Shown here one piece after another: positions 1 to 11,462 of a stretch of 64,000 nucleotides of DNA. The translations under genes and the position numbers were made by a program. Positions within the stretch are counted from its first letter, which is position 1. Each line of letters starts with the position of its first letter. The stretch is from Thiothrix sp. (GTDB taxonomy: Bacteria > Pseudomonadota > Gammaproteobacteria > Thiotrichales > Thiotrichaceae). The notes beneath the pieces are model-generated. The model was given only the letters and a program-made list of their open reading frames with translations, searched no databases and was not told the DNA's origin. The stretch covers positions 124,001 through 188,000 of the forward strand of contig NZ_JAQTLS010000005.1 in assembly GCF_028714775.1 (NCBI RefSeq), given 5' to 3'.

Positions 1-58
1 TGGCATGGACATTAACCGCCAGCATCAAGGCAATAAGGGCAAACATTAGACGACGCAT
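1..58 (-). CDS. 5' end of a secreted protein (partial)
   Basis: Only the first 19 codons are inside the window. They read as a classical signal peptide: Met-Arg-Arg, then a hydrophobic stretch (LMFALIALMLAV), then N-V-H-A, which would suit a signal-peptidase site. An AAGGAG Shine-Dalgarno sequence lies at about 65-70, well spaced from the ATG at 58-56. The gene is divergent from the metallohydrolase gene at 186. Nothing about its mature function can be said. Confidence 0.6.
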   Translation of the reverse strand, partial: MRRLMFALIALMLAVNVHA

Positions 59-185
59 GGGTATTTCTCCTTTGGGTAGTGAATGCATCCAAGTTTAGGC
101 CAAAGCAATCGGCAAAGGTTTCTTTTTCCGTATGGAAGGTTTGGCGTATTATTGATATTCCGCAAATAACGGGGAGGATGGAGCA

Positions 186-1280
186 ATGAACCGATACCTA
201 TTGGCAAGCGTACTGGGGGTAAGCTTAAGCATTGCCGCCGCCGACAACGAAAAGCCCACCACGGAAACCTATACCCGCGCCGAAGTTGACCATGCTTTCG
301 GCACGACACCGGGCAAAGTCTATAACCCAACGAAAGCCGTCGATACCGATGATGCACCCAGCGTAGCCTTTAATGCTGAAACCAGCAGCAGCGAACCACT
401 GAAAACTTACGAAGTCATCCCCGGCACGTATTTCCTCTACGGCAATATCGCGGAAGTGGATGAAAATAACCGGGGATTCAACGGTAATGCAGGCTTCGTC
501 GTGACCAACGACAGTGTGGTGGTGATCGACTCGCTGGGTAGCCCGCGCTTGGGACAACGCATCATTAGCACGGTTAAGCAAGTGACCGACAAGCCCATCA
601 AATACCTGATCCTGACACACAATCACCCTGACCATGCGTATGGCGCGATTGCCATCAAGGACTTAGGCAATGTCACGGTCATCGGGCATGAAGGCACACT
701 GGAATACATCAATTCCGAACGCATCGGGCATTCCGTGAGCTACCGTGAAACATTCATCAAGCCGGACATGGCTGGTTTCAAACCCGTCACGCCCGACATC
801 TTGATTGGCGGCGAACTGTATTCCAAAAACACCATCAGCACGGGCGGGAAAACCTTCGACATTTACAATACCGGCCCGCACCATTCGTTTGGCGACCTGA
901 TCGTGCACCAGAAAGAAGACAATATCGTGTGGATTTCCGACCTTGCTTTCAACAACCGCGTGACCTTCATGGCGGATGGCAGCTCACAGAAATCCATCGA
1001 CGCGCAGACGTGGCTGCTGGACACCTTTAAGGATGCGAAATTCATGATTCCTGGTCATGGCAGCGTGCAGTCACCACCCTTCCCGATGGTGACAAAGACC
1101 CGCAATTACATGCAGCGCTTGCGCAAAGACATGGCAAAAGCGGTGGACGATGGCACTGACTTGCAAACCGCCGTGGACTCAAGCCGCTACGAAGATTGGA
1201 GCAAAGTCAGGCTGTACGAGTTGAACCATAAAAAGAACGTGGATTTCGTCTACCGCGAGGTCGAGTTAGAGCAATTCTAA
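186..1280 (+). CDS. Periplasmic metallo-beta-lactamase-fold hydrolase (SoxH-like)
   Basis: 364-residue protein with an N-terminal signal peptide (about residues 1-19) and a metallo-beta-lactamase fold. The zinc motif H-x-H-x-D-H is present as HNHPDH at residues 145-150. It is followed by GHEG near 167, a GPHHSFGD segment (third metal-binding stretch), a DLAF segment and a PGHG motif near the C-terminus. Export plus this fold resembles SoxH and quinoprotein-associated zinc metallohydrolases of sulfur oxidisers and methylotrophs; the substrate is unknown. A purine-rich ribosome site (GGGGAGGATGGAG) precedes the ATG. No other sox gene is next to it, so a role in thiosulfate metabolism is inference only. 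Confidence 0.8.
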   Translation: MNRYLLASVLGVSLSIAAADNEKPTTETYTRAEVDHAFGTTPGKVYNPTKAVDTDDAPSVAFNAETSSSEPLKTYEVIPGTYFLYGNIAEVDENNRGFNGNAGFVVTNDSVVVIDSLGSPRLGQRIISTVKQVTDKPIKYLILTHNHPDHAYGAIAIKDLGNVTVIGHEGTLEYINSERIGHSVSYRETFIKPDMAGFKPVTPDILIGGELYSKNTISTGGKTFDIYNTGPHHSFGDLIVHQKEDNIVWISDLAFNNRVTFMADGSSQKSIDAQTWLLDTFKDAKFMIPGHGSVQSPPFPMVTKTRNYMQRLRKDMAKAVDDGTDLQTAVDSSRYEDWSKVRLYELNHKKNVDFVYREVELEQF

Positions 1281-1365
1281 AACGCCACCCGTTGTTTGCT
1301 ACCTTTTGTCTAGTCGGGTATCCCTGTTTGTGGGAGGCTGACCCTATAATCGGTGGGTAAAAATC

Positions 1366-2508
1366 ATGGCAGATATGGATATGCGCAAACCTCTTTCCCG
1401 CCGCAAAGAATGGCTGTTCCGTGCCATTTCTTTCTTGTTCGGCCTGAGCATCGTGCTCGGTGGGCTGGAAATCGTGTTGCGTTTCCTGCCCGTCAGCGGC
1501 GTCTATACCGCGTTGCCCGTCAATGCGACCAACCCCTTGATGCGTTACCCACCCTATTCCACCCACCAATACAGCAGCGGCTGGAACTTTGCCATTGCCC
1601 AGCAAAAACAGGCCAATAACGACGGTTTTTACAGCGATTACGATTATGTACAAACCACCAAACCCTTGATGGCGGTGATCGGCGACAGTTTCATTGAAGC
1701 CGAACAAATCCCCAATAAAGATACCGTGCAGGCATTATTGAACGCGGGGCTGAGGGGCGAAGGGCGCGTTTATGGTTTCGGTATCCAAGGTTCCCCGCTC
1801 AGCCAATACCTGATCTTTGCCGACCATGCGCGGCGCGAATACCAGCCCAAGGCAATGACGTTCACCATCATTGCCAATGATTTCGACCAAAGTCTGATGG
1901 AATATGGCAAGGACATCCTCAGTGGCATGTACCTGTTTTCCGACACCAGCGAGCAAGCGCGTTTAGAACTGCTGGATTATCCGGGCAGCTACCGCAGCGG
2001 CTTGCGCGGTTTCCTGAAAAACGCAGCTTTGGTGCGGTACTTGTATGCCAACGTCGGCCTGAACCCGAAACAAATCAAAGCGTGGTTTGACCACCCAGAT
2101 ACCCCACCTGTACATTTCGGCGGGATTGGGGCGGCAACAGATGCCAAACGGCTGACGAATTCTAAACGCGCAGTAGAGCTGTTCTTCCAACATTTACCGA
2201 AAAAAACCGGATTACCCACCGAAAAAATCCTGTTTGTGGTTGATGGCATCCGCGAAGTCAACAACGAAACCGACTGGAAGGCCGCGCAACAAAGCTATTT
2301 CGGGCAAATGCGGGAGTACTTCATGCAGGCTGCCCGCCAGCGCGGTTACGAAGTAGTGGATATGCACCCTACGTTCTACCAAGCGCAGCAAGCCGGAAAA
2401 AAAGTCGATTTCGTCCCCCAAGACTGGCATTGGAACAGCGTTGGGCATAGACTGGTGGCAGATGCCGTTAAACAAACCCGTGTTTACCAGCAGACGTTTA
2501 GCCAATAA
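1366..2508 (+). CDS. Membrane-anchored SGNH/GDSL-type hydrolase
   Basis: 380 residues. An N-terminal transmembrane anchor (about residues 18-42) precedes a periplasmic SGNH-hydrolase-like domain: the nucleophile block is VIGDSFIEA (about 105-113), and a C-terminal DWHWNSVGH supplies the Asp and His expected of the family. Proteins of this type add or remove acyl groups on polysaccharides or act as accessory parts of acyl-transfer machines. It starts 22 bases ahead of the carbamoyltransferase gene, and the next three genes overlap or nearly touch, so it probably belongs to a glycan- or metabolite-modifying operon. A TATAAT-like box at 1345-1350 is possible but has no convincing -35 partner. 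Confidence 0.75.
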   Translation: MADMDMRKPLSRRKEWLFRAISFLFGLSIVLGGLEIVLRFLPVSGVYTALPVNATNPLMRYPPYSTHQYSSGWNFAIAQQKQANNDGFYSDYDYVQTTKPLMAVIGDSFIEAEQIPNKDTVQALLNAGLRGEGRVYGFGIQGSPLSQYLIFADHARREYQPKAMTFTIIANDFDQSLMEYGKDILSGMYLFSDTSEQARLELLDYPGSYRSGLRGFLKNAALVRYLYANVGLNPKQIKAWFDHPDTPPVHFGGIGAATDAKRLTNSKRAVELFFQHLPKKTGLPTEKILFVVDGIREVNNETDWKAAQQSYFGQMREYFMQAARQRGYEVVDMHPTFYQAQQAGKKVDFVPQDWHWNSVGHRLVADAVKQTRVYQQTFSQ

Positions 2509-2530
2509 ATTATAAAAATCAGGATAATGC

Positions 2531-4375
2531 ATGGGAACCTACATTTTAGGGATTTCAGCTTATTACCATGACAGTGCCGCCGCGCTGGTGCATGACGGCT
2601 TGATTGTCGCTGCCGCGCAAGAAGAACGCTTTACCCGTAAAAAACACGATCCCGGCTTTCCCGCGAATGCCGTCTGCTATTGCTTGGAACAAGCAGGCAT
2701 CAGCCTATCGGATGTAAGCCATGTGGTGTTTTACGACAAGCCCTTACTGAAATTTGAGCGCTTGCTGGAAACCTATTTGCATTATGCGCCCAAGGGCTTC
2801 CGCTCGTTCCTTACTGCCATGCCCGTTTGGTTAAAGGAAAAACTGTTCCTGAAAACCACCCTGAAAAAAGAGCTGGCGACACTCGCAGAGACTAAGGAAA
2901 AAACTGTACCGCCGCTGCTGTTTACCGAACATCACCAATCCCACGCGGCTTCCGCATTTTTCCCCAGCCCTTTCCAAAAAGCTGCCGTGATCTGCTTGGA
3001 TGGCGTTGGCGAATGGGCAACCACTTCCGTTTGGCAAGGTGACGGCAACCGTTTAGAGCCGTTGTGGGAAATCGACTTTCCGCATTCACTGGGGCTGCTG
3101 TATTCCGCCTTCACGTATTACACGGGCTTCAAGGTGAATTCCGGGGAATACAAACTGATGGGGCTTGCGCCCTACGGTGAGCCGAAATACGCCGATTTAA
3201 TCCATGAAAAACTGCTGGAATTACGCGAAGACGGCACATTTCGCCTCAACATGGCCTATTTCGATTACGCCACGGGCTTGACCATGACCAACCAGCGCTT
3301 TGCGGAACTGTTCGGTTCCCCTGCCCGCTTGCCGGAAAGCCCCTTGACGCAAAAGGAAATGGACATTGCCGCCTCCATCCAAGCGGTGACAGAAGACATC
3401 GTGCTACGGCTGGCGCGTACCGTGCAGCGCGAAACTGGCAATGATTACCTGTGCTTGGCAGGTGGGGTAGCACTGAACTGCGTTTCCAACGGGCATTTAC
3501 TACGCTCAGGTATATTCAAAGACATCTGGATACAACCGGCAGCAGGCGACGCTGGCGGGGCATTGGGGGCGGCACTGGCAACCTGGCATCAATACCTCGA
3601 CAAGCCGCGCACCACCAATGGCAGGGACAGTATGCAAGGCGCATACCTCGGCCCGGCATTCAGCACCGACAGCATCCGCCAATGGCTTGACCAACAACAA
3701 CTCCCCTATCAGGAATTGCCTGAGACTGCCCTATTGGAAACGTGCAGCGCCATACTCGACGGCGGCAATGTGGTCGGCTGGTTCCAAGGACGCATGGAAT
3801 TTGGCCCCCGCGCCCTGTGCGCCCGCTCCATCATTGGCGATGCCCGCAACCGCGCCATGCAGTCGGTGATGAACCTAAAGATCAAATACCGCGAATCGTT
3901 CCGCCCGTTTGCCCCGGTAGTGAAATACGACAAGGTAAGCGCGTGGTTTGAACACGAAGGCAGCAGCCCCTACATGTTGCTGGTCGCCGATGTGCAAGAA
4001 GACAAGCGCATTCCCATGACGGCTGAACAGCAGCAACTTTTTGGTATCGACAAACTGAATGTGCCGCGTTCACAAATCCCAGCGGTGACGCACGTGGATT
4101 ATTCTGCCCGTTTGCAAACGATCCACCCCGAAACCAACCCGCGTTTTTACAAACTGCTGGATGCGTTTGAACAGCGCACGGGTTGCCCGGTATTGGTGAA
4201 CACCTCGTTCAATGTGCGCGGCGAACCGATTGTATGCAGCCCGGAAGACGCTTACCGCTGCTTCATGCGCACCGAAATGGATTATTTGGTGCTGGAAAAT
4301 TTCCTGCTAGACAAAAAACAACAACCTGCATGGCAGGATAAGGAGAACTGGCGCGATGAATTCGTTTTGGACTAA
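2531..4375 (+). CDS. Carbamoyltransferase (NodU/CmcH family)
   Basis: 614 residues, the usual length of NodU/CmcH/TobZ-type O-carbamoyltransferases. The N-terminal Kae1-like domain opens with GISAYYHDSAAALV and carries the HHQSHAASAFF metal/ATP block near residue 136. A glycine-rich LAGGVALNCVSNG lies near 310, and the C-terminal YrdC-like part includes GPRALCARSI and VNTSFNVRGEPIV. The family transfers a carbamoyl group from carbamoyl phosphate, through carbamoyl-AMP, to a hydroxyl on a sugar or natural product. It overlaps the SxtJ gene by 20 bases; the carbamoyltransferase-SxtJ-DUF5989 order recurs in many bacteria. The acceptor is unknown. Confidence 0.92.
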   Translation: MGTYILGISAYYHDSAAALVHDGLIVAAAQEERFTRKKHDPGFPANAVCYCLEQAGISLSDVSHVVFYDKPLLKFERLLETYLHYAPKGFRSFLTAMPVWLKEKLFLKTTLKKELATLAETKEKTVPPLLFTEHHQSHAASAFFPSPFQKAAVICLDGVGEWATTSVWQGDGNRLEPLWEIDFPHSLGLLYSAFTYYTGFKVNSGEYKLMGLAPYGEPKYADLIHEKLLELREDGTFRLNMAYFDYATGLTMTNQRFAELFGSPARLPESPLTQKEMDIAASIQAVTEDIVLRLARTVQRETGNDYLCLAGGVALNCVSNGHLLRSGIFKDIWIQPAAGDAGGALGAALATWHQYLDKPRTTNGRDSMQGAYLGPAFSTDSIRQWLDQQQLPYQELPETALLETCSAILDGGNVVGWFQGRMEFGPRALCARSIIGDARNRAMQSVMNLKIKYRESFRPFAPVVKYDKVSAWFEHEGSSPYMLLVADVQEDKRIPMTAEQQQLFGIDKLNVPRSQIPAVTHVDYSARLQTIHPETNPRFYKLLDAFEQRTGCPVLVNTSFNVRGEPIVCSPEDAYRCFMRTEMDYLVLENFLLDKKQQPAWQDKENWRDEFVLD

Positions 4376-4616
4376 TACGCTCAAACCAGCCCTGCTGCCG
4401 CTTTACCGCGCTTGGATCAAGTTCGGCGATGCACTCGGCTGGATTAACTCACGCATTATTTTGGGCGCGGTGTTTTACCTGTTGCTCATGCCAATGGGTT
4501 TGGTGTTACGCCTGTTGGGTAAAGGCCGCATCCGTGACATCGAACGGGCGGAAGGCGAATCACTGCGCCAAGCCAGCCATGCCCGCACCCATAACCATTT
4601 TGAGAGGCTGTTCTAA
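4356..4616 (+). CDS. SxtJ family small membrane protein
   Basis: 86 residues with one strong hydrophobic segment (about residues 30-55, ILGAVFYLLLMPMGLVLRLL) followed by a basic, cytoplasmic-looking tail. The length, the PMGLVLRLLGKG motif and its position directly after a carbamoyltransferase gene match the SxtJ family, named from the saxitoxin cluster and of unknown biochemical role. Its start lies inside the carbamoyltransferase gene (20-base overlap) and its stop overlaps the next ATG (TAATG), so the three genes are probably translationally coupled. Confidence 0.85.
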   Translation: MNSFWTNTLKPALLPLYRAWIKFGDALGWINSRIILGAVFYLLLMPMGLVLRLLGKGRIRDIERAEGESLRQASHARTHNHFERLF

Positions 4617-4768
4617 TGTTAGATTTACTCAAAGAGCTGTGGCAATTCATGCTGGAGCGTAAAAAATTCTGGCTTGCCCCGATCATCCTTGTGTTGCTGC
4701 TACTGGGCGCATTGCTGGTATTTGCGCAAGGCTCAGCGGTTGCCCCGTTCATTTACACCTTGTTCTAG
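4616..4768 (+). CDS. DUF5989-type single-pass membrane peptide
   Basis: A 50-codon gene starting in the TAATG overlap with the SxtJ gene. It begins MLDLLKELWQFMLERKKFWL and is followed by one transmembrane helix (residues 21-37) and a short polar tail. This sequence pattern and place, right after SxtJ, are those of the DUF5989 family. The function is unknown; the close coupling suggests a small membrane partner of the SxtJ/carbamoyltransferase unit. The next gene starts 8 bases downstream. Confidence 0.8.
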   Translation: MLDLLKELWQFMLERKKFWLAPIILVLLLLGALLVFAQGSAVAPFIYTLF

Positions 4769-4776
4769 GACACGCC

Positions 4777-5529
4777 ATGCTGGTCGCACAAAGAAATTAT
4801 GGCATCCCGATCCGCAAACACTACTTTGCCAGCCCGGAACAATCGGGTTGGTACGACCTGCTGTTACCTACCGCTTACTTGGATTGCCAGTCAGCGCAGA
4901 AGCCGCGTTTTTTCAGTGTCGAACAGCGCCATACCCTGCTGACCGACCTAACCGCCAGCGAGGAAGCGATCTTCCAGAACTTCCCCAAGGACACCCGTAG
5001 CCAGATTCGGCGCAGCGAACAGTCCGGGGCTTTCGCCCTAAACCTTGCTGGCGATATGCGGCAGTTCCTCACCATTTTCAACCGCTTTGCCACACTGCGT
5101 AAGCTTTCACTGTTTACCGACAAAGACTTGCACTACATCGGGGAAGGCAACTATTGCCTGCTCACGATGGATCGGGAAGGCGAGCCCGTTATTGCCCATT
5201 TCTACCTGCTGTCCCACCAGACCAAGACCGCCAGTATCCTGATTTCAGTCAGTGACCCGCAATACAACGGCAACCCGGAAATGCGCCAAGCCATTGGTCA
5301 TGCCAACCGCTCCCTGCACTGGCAAGGAATGCGCCACCTTAAGGGGCTAGGTTTCCATACTTACGACTGGTGCGGTTACGTGCTGGAAACGGATGATCCG
5401 GTCATGCAAGGCATCAACCGTTTCAAGCGCACCTTTAACGGCACACTTGCCCAAACCTACAATTACTATTCGCCCGGTTACGCGCTTATTGAAAAACTAC
5501 GGAACAAACTGCGACAATTGGTGGCCTAA
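4777..5529 (+). CDS. FemAB/GNAT-like acyltransferase of the carbamoyltransferase operon
   Basis: 250 residues, no signal peptide or membrane segment. The middle part contains FPKDTRSQIRRSEQSG, the basic stretch seen in FemAB-type and related GNAT-fold aminoacyl/acyltransferases, and the second half (FYLLSHQTKTASILISVSD to GFHTYDWCGYV) fits a GNAT core. It is the last gene of the five-gene operon starting at 1366. An acyl- or aminoacyl-transfer step on the carbamoylated product is a reasonable inference, but the substrate cannot be read from sequence. Confidence 0.6.
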   Translation: MLVAQRNYGIPIRKHYFASPEQSGWYDLLLPTAYLDCQSAQKPRFFSVEQRHTLLTDLTASEEAIFQNFPKDTRSQIRRSEQSGAFALNLAGDMRQFLTIFNRFATLRKLSLFTDKDLHYIGEGNYCLLTMDREGEPVIAHFYLLSHQTKTASILISVSDPQYNGNPEMRQAIGHANRSLHWQGMRHLKGLGFHTYDWCGYVLETDDPVMQGINRFKRTFNGTLAQTYNYYSPGYALIEKLRNKLRQLVA

Positions 5530-5574
5530 GCATAAATTTTTACAACATATTCACTAATAAAAGGAGCTAACTGC

Positions 5575-6054
5575 ATGAACCTGTTCAAAAAAACTTTGGC
5601 TATTGCCATTGCTGTAGCCAGCGTTGCTGTCGTATCTAGCGTTATGGCAGAGGAAGAACACGAAAAAGCATCCCCAGAAAAGATGGCTATTGAATACCGC
5701 CAAGCGGCTTTCAGCATGATCAAGTTCCATTTCGCGCCAATGGGTGCAATGGTCAAAGGCAAAATGGATTTCAACAAAGATGAATTCGCCAAAAATGCAG
5801 AAGCCGTTGCGGCACTGAGCAAATTCCCTATCCACGGCTTCCCAGAAGGCAGCGACAAAGGTGCTGATACCGAAGCTAAAGCTGAAATCTGGACAAAAAT
5901 GGACGATTTCAAAAAGAAAATGGAAACGTTCCAAGTAGAAGCCACATCTTTAGCTGAAGTTGCCAAAGGCGGCGATATGGCTGCAATCAAGCCACAGTTC
6001 GGCAAAGTCGGTGAATCTTGCAAGGCTTGCCACGAAGATTACAAAGAAAACTAA
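5575..6054 (+). CDS. Periplasmic cytochrome c' family protein
   Basis: 159 residues with a clear signal peptide (about 1-25, ending SVMA). A single haem-binding CxxCH (CKACH, residues 149-153) lies at the extreme C-terminus, with an otherwise alpha-helical, lysine-rich body. This is the class II cytochrome c (c') arrangement, a four-helix bundle with the haem site in the last helix. Such proteins bind NO or shuttle electrons in the periplasm. A GGAG ribosome site precedes the ATG. A cytochrome b gene lies just downstream on the other strand; c'/b pairs are common, but here they are convergent rather than one operon. Confidence 0.88.
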   Translation: MNLFKKTLAIAIAVASVAVVSSVMAEEEHEKASPEKMAIEYRQAAFSMIKFHFAPMGAMVKGKMDFNKDEFAKNAEAVAALSKFPIHGFPEGSDKGADTEAKAEIWTKMDDFKKKMETFQVEATSLAEVAKGGDMAAIKPQFGKVGESCKACHEDYKEN

Positions 6055-6058
6055 GAGG

Positions 6059-6101
6059 AAACCCCTCCCGACCTCCCCTTATCAGGGGAGGAGACGGAGG
6101 T
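6059..6101. repeat. GC-rich palindromic repeat, copy 1
   Basis: The core at 6072-6091, read on the minus strand, is CCTCCCCTGATAAGGGGAGG, with a GGGAGGGGTTTC flank. The same 20-mer occurs at 42059-42078, and its 18-base core recurs inside the glycosylase gene at 59193-59210. Here it lies between the convergent cytochrome c' and cytochrome b genes and might also act as a hairpin terminator. Confidence 0.75.
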
Positions 6102-6112
6102 AACGTATCAGC

Positions 6113-8756
<2,644 letters not shown>

Positions 8757-8835
8757 AATTCGGTTCCTGCTTATACAAAATCAGGCACAGCAGGGTAAAC
8801 CCACTGCGCCTGTGCATGGAAGGGAAAGAAGTTGC

Positions 8836-10770
8836 TTACTTCTTAACTTCTTCAAACTCGGCATCAACAATGTCGTCGCCCGGCTTGCCGCCTTGGGAAC
8901 CACAAGAGCCATCGGCGCAGCCATCGGCGCAGCCATCAGGGCCACAACCGCCGCCTTCTTGGCCTGCCATTGCTTGCATCAGTTTACCAGAAGCTTCCAT
9001 CAGCGCTTCGGATTTGCGGCTAATCACGTCCTTATTGTCGCCTTTGATCGCGTCTTTCAGTTCGCTGACCAATGATTCGATGTTGGCACGGTCTGTACCA
9101 CTGACTTTATCGCCGTATTCTTTCAGCGATTTTTCAGTGGCGTGGATCATGTTGTCCGCTTGGTTGCGGGCATCGACCAGTTCGCGCTGCTTTTTGTCTT
9201 CTTCCGCGTGGGCTTCAGCGTCTTTCACCATTTGCTCAACTTCAGCATCAGACAAGCCAGAAGAAGCCTTGATGATGATGTTTTGCTGTTTGCCAGTCGA
9301 TTTATCTTTTGCGGTAACGTTCAAAATACCGTTGGCGTCGATGTCGAAAGAGACTTCGATTTGCGGCATACCGCGTGGTGCTGGCGGAATGTCTTGCAGG
9401 TCGAAACGACCCAATGACTTGTTGTCACGCGCCATTTCACGTTCGCCTTGCAGCACGTGTACGGTAACGGCAGTTTGGCTGTCTTCCGCTGTCGAGAACA
9501 CTTGCGATGCCTTGGTTGGGATCGTGGTGTTTTTAGTGATCAGCTTAGTGGACACGCCGCCCATGGTTTCGATACCCAGTGACAACGGGGTAACGTCCAA
9601 CAACAGGATGTCAGTTACACCACCGCTCAATACGCCACCTTGGATCGCAGCACCGACAGCAACCGCTTCGTCAGGGTTCACGTCTTTGCGTGGCTCTTTG
9701 CCGAAGAAGTTTTTCACCGCTTCTTGCACTTTCGGCATACGGGTTTGACCGCCGACCAAAATCACGTCATTGATTTGGGAAGCGGACATGCCAGCGTCTT
9801 TCAACGCGATTTTGCATGGCTCAATGGTACGGCTGATCAGGTCATCAACCAGTGATTCCAACTTGGCGCGGGTCACTTTGATGTTCAAGTGTTTCGGGCC
9901 AGTCGCATCAGCCGTGATGTACGGCAGGTTCACGTCAGATTGTTGGCTGGTGGACAGTTCAATCTTGGCTTTTTCTGCCGCGTCTTTCAGACGTTGCATT
10001 GCCAGTGAATCGCCTTTCAGGTCGATGCCGCTGGTTTTACGGAATTCGTCTGCCAGATAGTCAATCATGCGCATATCGAAGTCTTCACCACCCAAGAACG
10101 TGTCGCCGTTGGTGGACAGCACTTCAAACTGCATTTCGCCGTCTACGTCAGCGATTTCGATGATGGAAACGTCGAATGTACCACCGCCCAAGTCATAGAC
10201 CGCGATTTTGCTGTCGCCTTTGGACTTGTCCATACCGTAAGCGAGTGCCGCTGCGGTTGGTTCGTTGATGATACGTTTCACTTCCAGACCGGCGATTTTG
10301 CCTGCGTCTTTGGTCGCTTGGCGCTGGGAATCATTGAAGTAAGCCGGAACGGTGATGACCGCTTCAGTGACAGGTTCACCGAGGTAGTCTTCGGCGGTTT
10401 TCTTCATTTTCATCAGCACACGGGCGGAAATTTCTGGCGGTGCCATTTTCTTGCCACGCACGTCTACCCACGCATCGCCGTTGTCGGCTTTGACGATTTT
10501 GTACGGAACCAGTTTGATGTCTTTTTGTACCGCATCTTCTTCAAAGCGGCGACCGATCAAGCGCTTGATGGCGTACAGGGTGTTTTCCGGGTTAGTGACG
10601 GCCTGACGTTTCGCGGTCTGGCCTACCAGCACTTCTTCGTCCATGAAGGCAATAATGGAAGGCGTGGTGCGGTCGCCTTCAGCGTTTTCGATGACCCGTG
10701 GCTTGTCGCCGTCCATGATGGCAACGCAAGAGTTGGTTGTGCCGAGGTCGATACCAATAATTTTACCCAT
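8836..10770 (-). CDS. dnaK: Chaperone DnaK (Hsp70)
   Basis: 644 residues: ATPase domain opening [18 protein letters not shown], conserved phosphate loops ([23 protein letters not shown]), linker [15 protein letters not shown], substrate-binding domain and the terminal EEVKK tail. It folds proteins with DnaJ and GrpE. One oddity: the normally Gly/Gln-rich disordered tail holds four cysteines ([16 protein letters not shown]), with a short DNA duplication around 8918-8941. GGAGATAG serves as the ribosome site. A sigma-32 type promoter lies upstream at 10819-10845. Confidence 0.98.
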   Translation of the reverse strand: MGKIIGIDLGTTNSCVAIMDGDKPRVIENAEGDRTTPSIIAFMDEEVLVGQTAKRQAVTNPENTLYAIKRLIGRRFEEDAVQKDIKLVPYKIVKADNGDAWVDVRGKKMAPPEISARVLMKMKKTAEDYLGEPVTEAVITVPAYFNDSQRQATKDAGKIAGLEVKRIINEPTAAALAYGMDKSKGDSKIAVYDLGGGTFDVSIIEIADVDGEMQFEVLSTNGDTFLGGEDFDMRMIDYLADEFRKTSGIDLKGDSLAMQRLKDAAEKAKIELSTSQQSDVNLPYITADATGPKHLNIKVTRAKLESLVDDLISRTIEPCKIALKDAGMSASQINDVILVGGQTRMPKVQEAVKNFFGKEPRKDVNPDEAVAVGAAIQGGVLSGGVTDILLLDVTPLSLGIETMGGVSTKLITKNTTIPTKASQVFSTAEDSQTAVTVHVLQGEREMARDNKSLGRFDLQDIPPAPRGMPQIEVSFDIDANGILNVTAKDKSTGKQQNIIIKASSGLSDAEVEQMVKDAEAHAEEDKKQRELVDARNQADNMIHATEKSLKEYGDKVSGTDRANIESLVSELKDAIKGDNKDVISRKSEALMEASGKLMQAMAGQEGGGCGPDGCADGCADGSCGSQGGKPGDDIVDAEFEEVKK

Positions 10771-10818
10771 AATGTCTATCTCCAGAATTCTTTGTTTGGC
10801 TTTGCAATGGGATTGTTA

Positions 10819-10845
10819 ATGTGGGGTTATCTGCCCGTTTTCAAG
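10819..10845 (-). promoter_or_regulatory. Heat-shock (sigma-32 type) promoter of dnaK
   Basis: On the minus strand, CTTGAAA (10845-10839) is followed after 12 bases by CCCCACAT (10826-10819). This closely matches the sigma-32 consensus CTTGAAA-N(11-16)-CCCCATnT. It would place the transcript start about 40 bases ahead of the dnaK ATG, so dnaK-dnaJ (and perhaps dapB and cytochrome b) can be induced apart from grpE. Confidence 0.8.
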
Positions 10846-10875
10846 AGCCGCTGAACGATAAGTTTTATCGAAATG

Positions 10876-11415
10876 TCATTTTTTGCAGACCATCACCATC
10901 GCGGGGCGTACCACACGACCGTTCAGCAGGTAGCCCTTTTGCATGACCAGCGACAAGGTGTTGTTGTCGAACTCAGGATGCGGCTGCAAAGAGATCGCTT
11001 GGTGATGTTCGGGGTTGAAAGCGTCGCCGGGTTTGCCGACCGCTTCGATGTTGAATTTTTCCATCACGGACTCAAACTGCTTGAGGGTCAACACGATCCC
11101 TTCACGGATTTGCCCAACGTCACCTTCCGCCACTGCGCCCATTTCCAGCGAGTCAATCACGGGAATCAGGGCTTCGACAAATTTCTGTGCAGCGTATTTG
11201 TGTGCGTCTTCCACTTGCTTGTCGGAACGGCGGCGTTGGTTGGCAAGCTCGGCTTGCGCACGGAGGAATTGCTCGTAATTGTCAGCGGCTTCGGCTTTGG
11301 CTTTTTCCAGTTCGGCTTGCAGTTGCGCCAGTTCACTGGTTTCTTCGCTGGCAGCAGCATCAACGGCTGCTGCATCGTCCATTTCGGGTGCGTTGGTGTC
11401 TTTGGGGTCGGTCAT
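10876..11415 (-). CDS. grpE: Nucleotide exchange factor GrpE
   Basis: 179 residues: acidic, alanine/glutamate-rich N-terminus, a long coiled-coil (about 25-80), then the conserved head with NPEHHQAI and the terminal GYLLNGRVVRPAMVMV block. It is the DnaK nucleotide exchange factor and a thermosensor. It sits between hrcA and dnaK on the same strand, with GGAG at the expected distance from its ATG. Confidence 0.97.
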   Translation of the reverse strand: MTDPKDTNAPEMDDAAAVDAAASEETSELAQLQAELEKAKAEAADNYEQFLRAQAELANQRRRSDKQVEDAHKYAAQKFVEALIPVIDSLEMGAVAEGDVGQIREGIVLTLKQFESVMEKFNIEAVGKPGDAFNPEHHQAISLQPHPEFDNNTLSLVMQKGYLLNGRVVRPAMVMVCKK

Positions 11416-11462
11416 TGTGTTGCTCCACGGCGATTAATCTATTTCGCCATGAAGAGTGGGGG

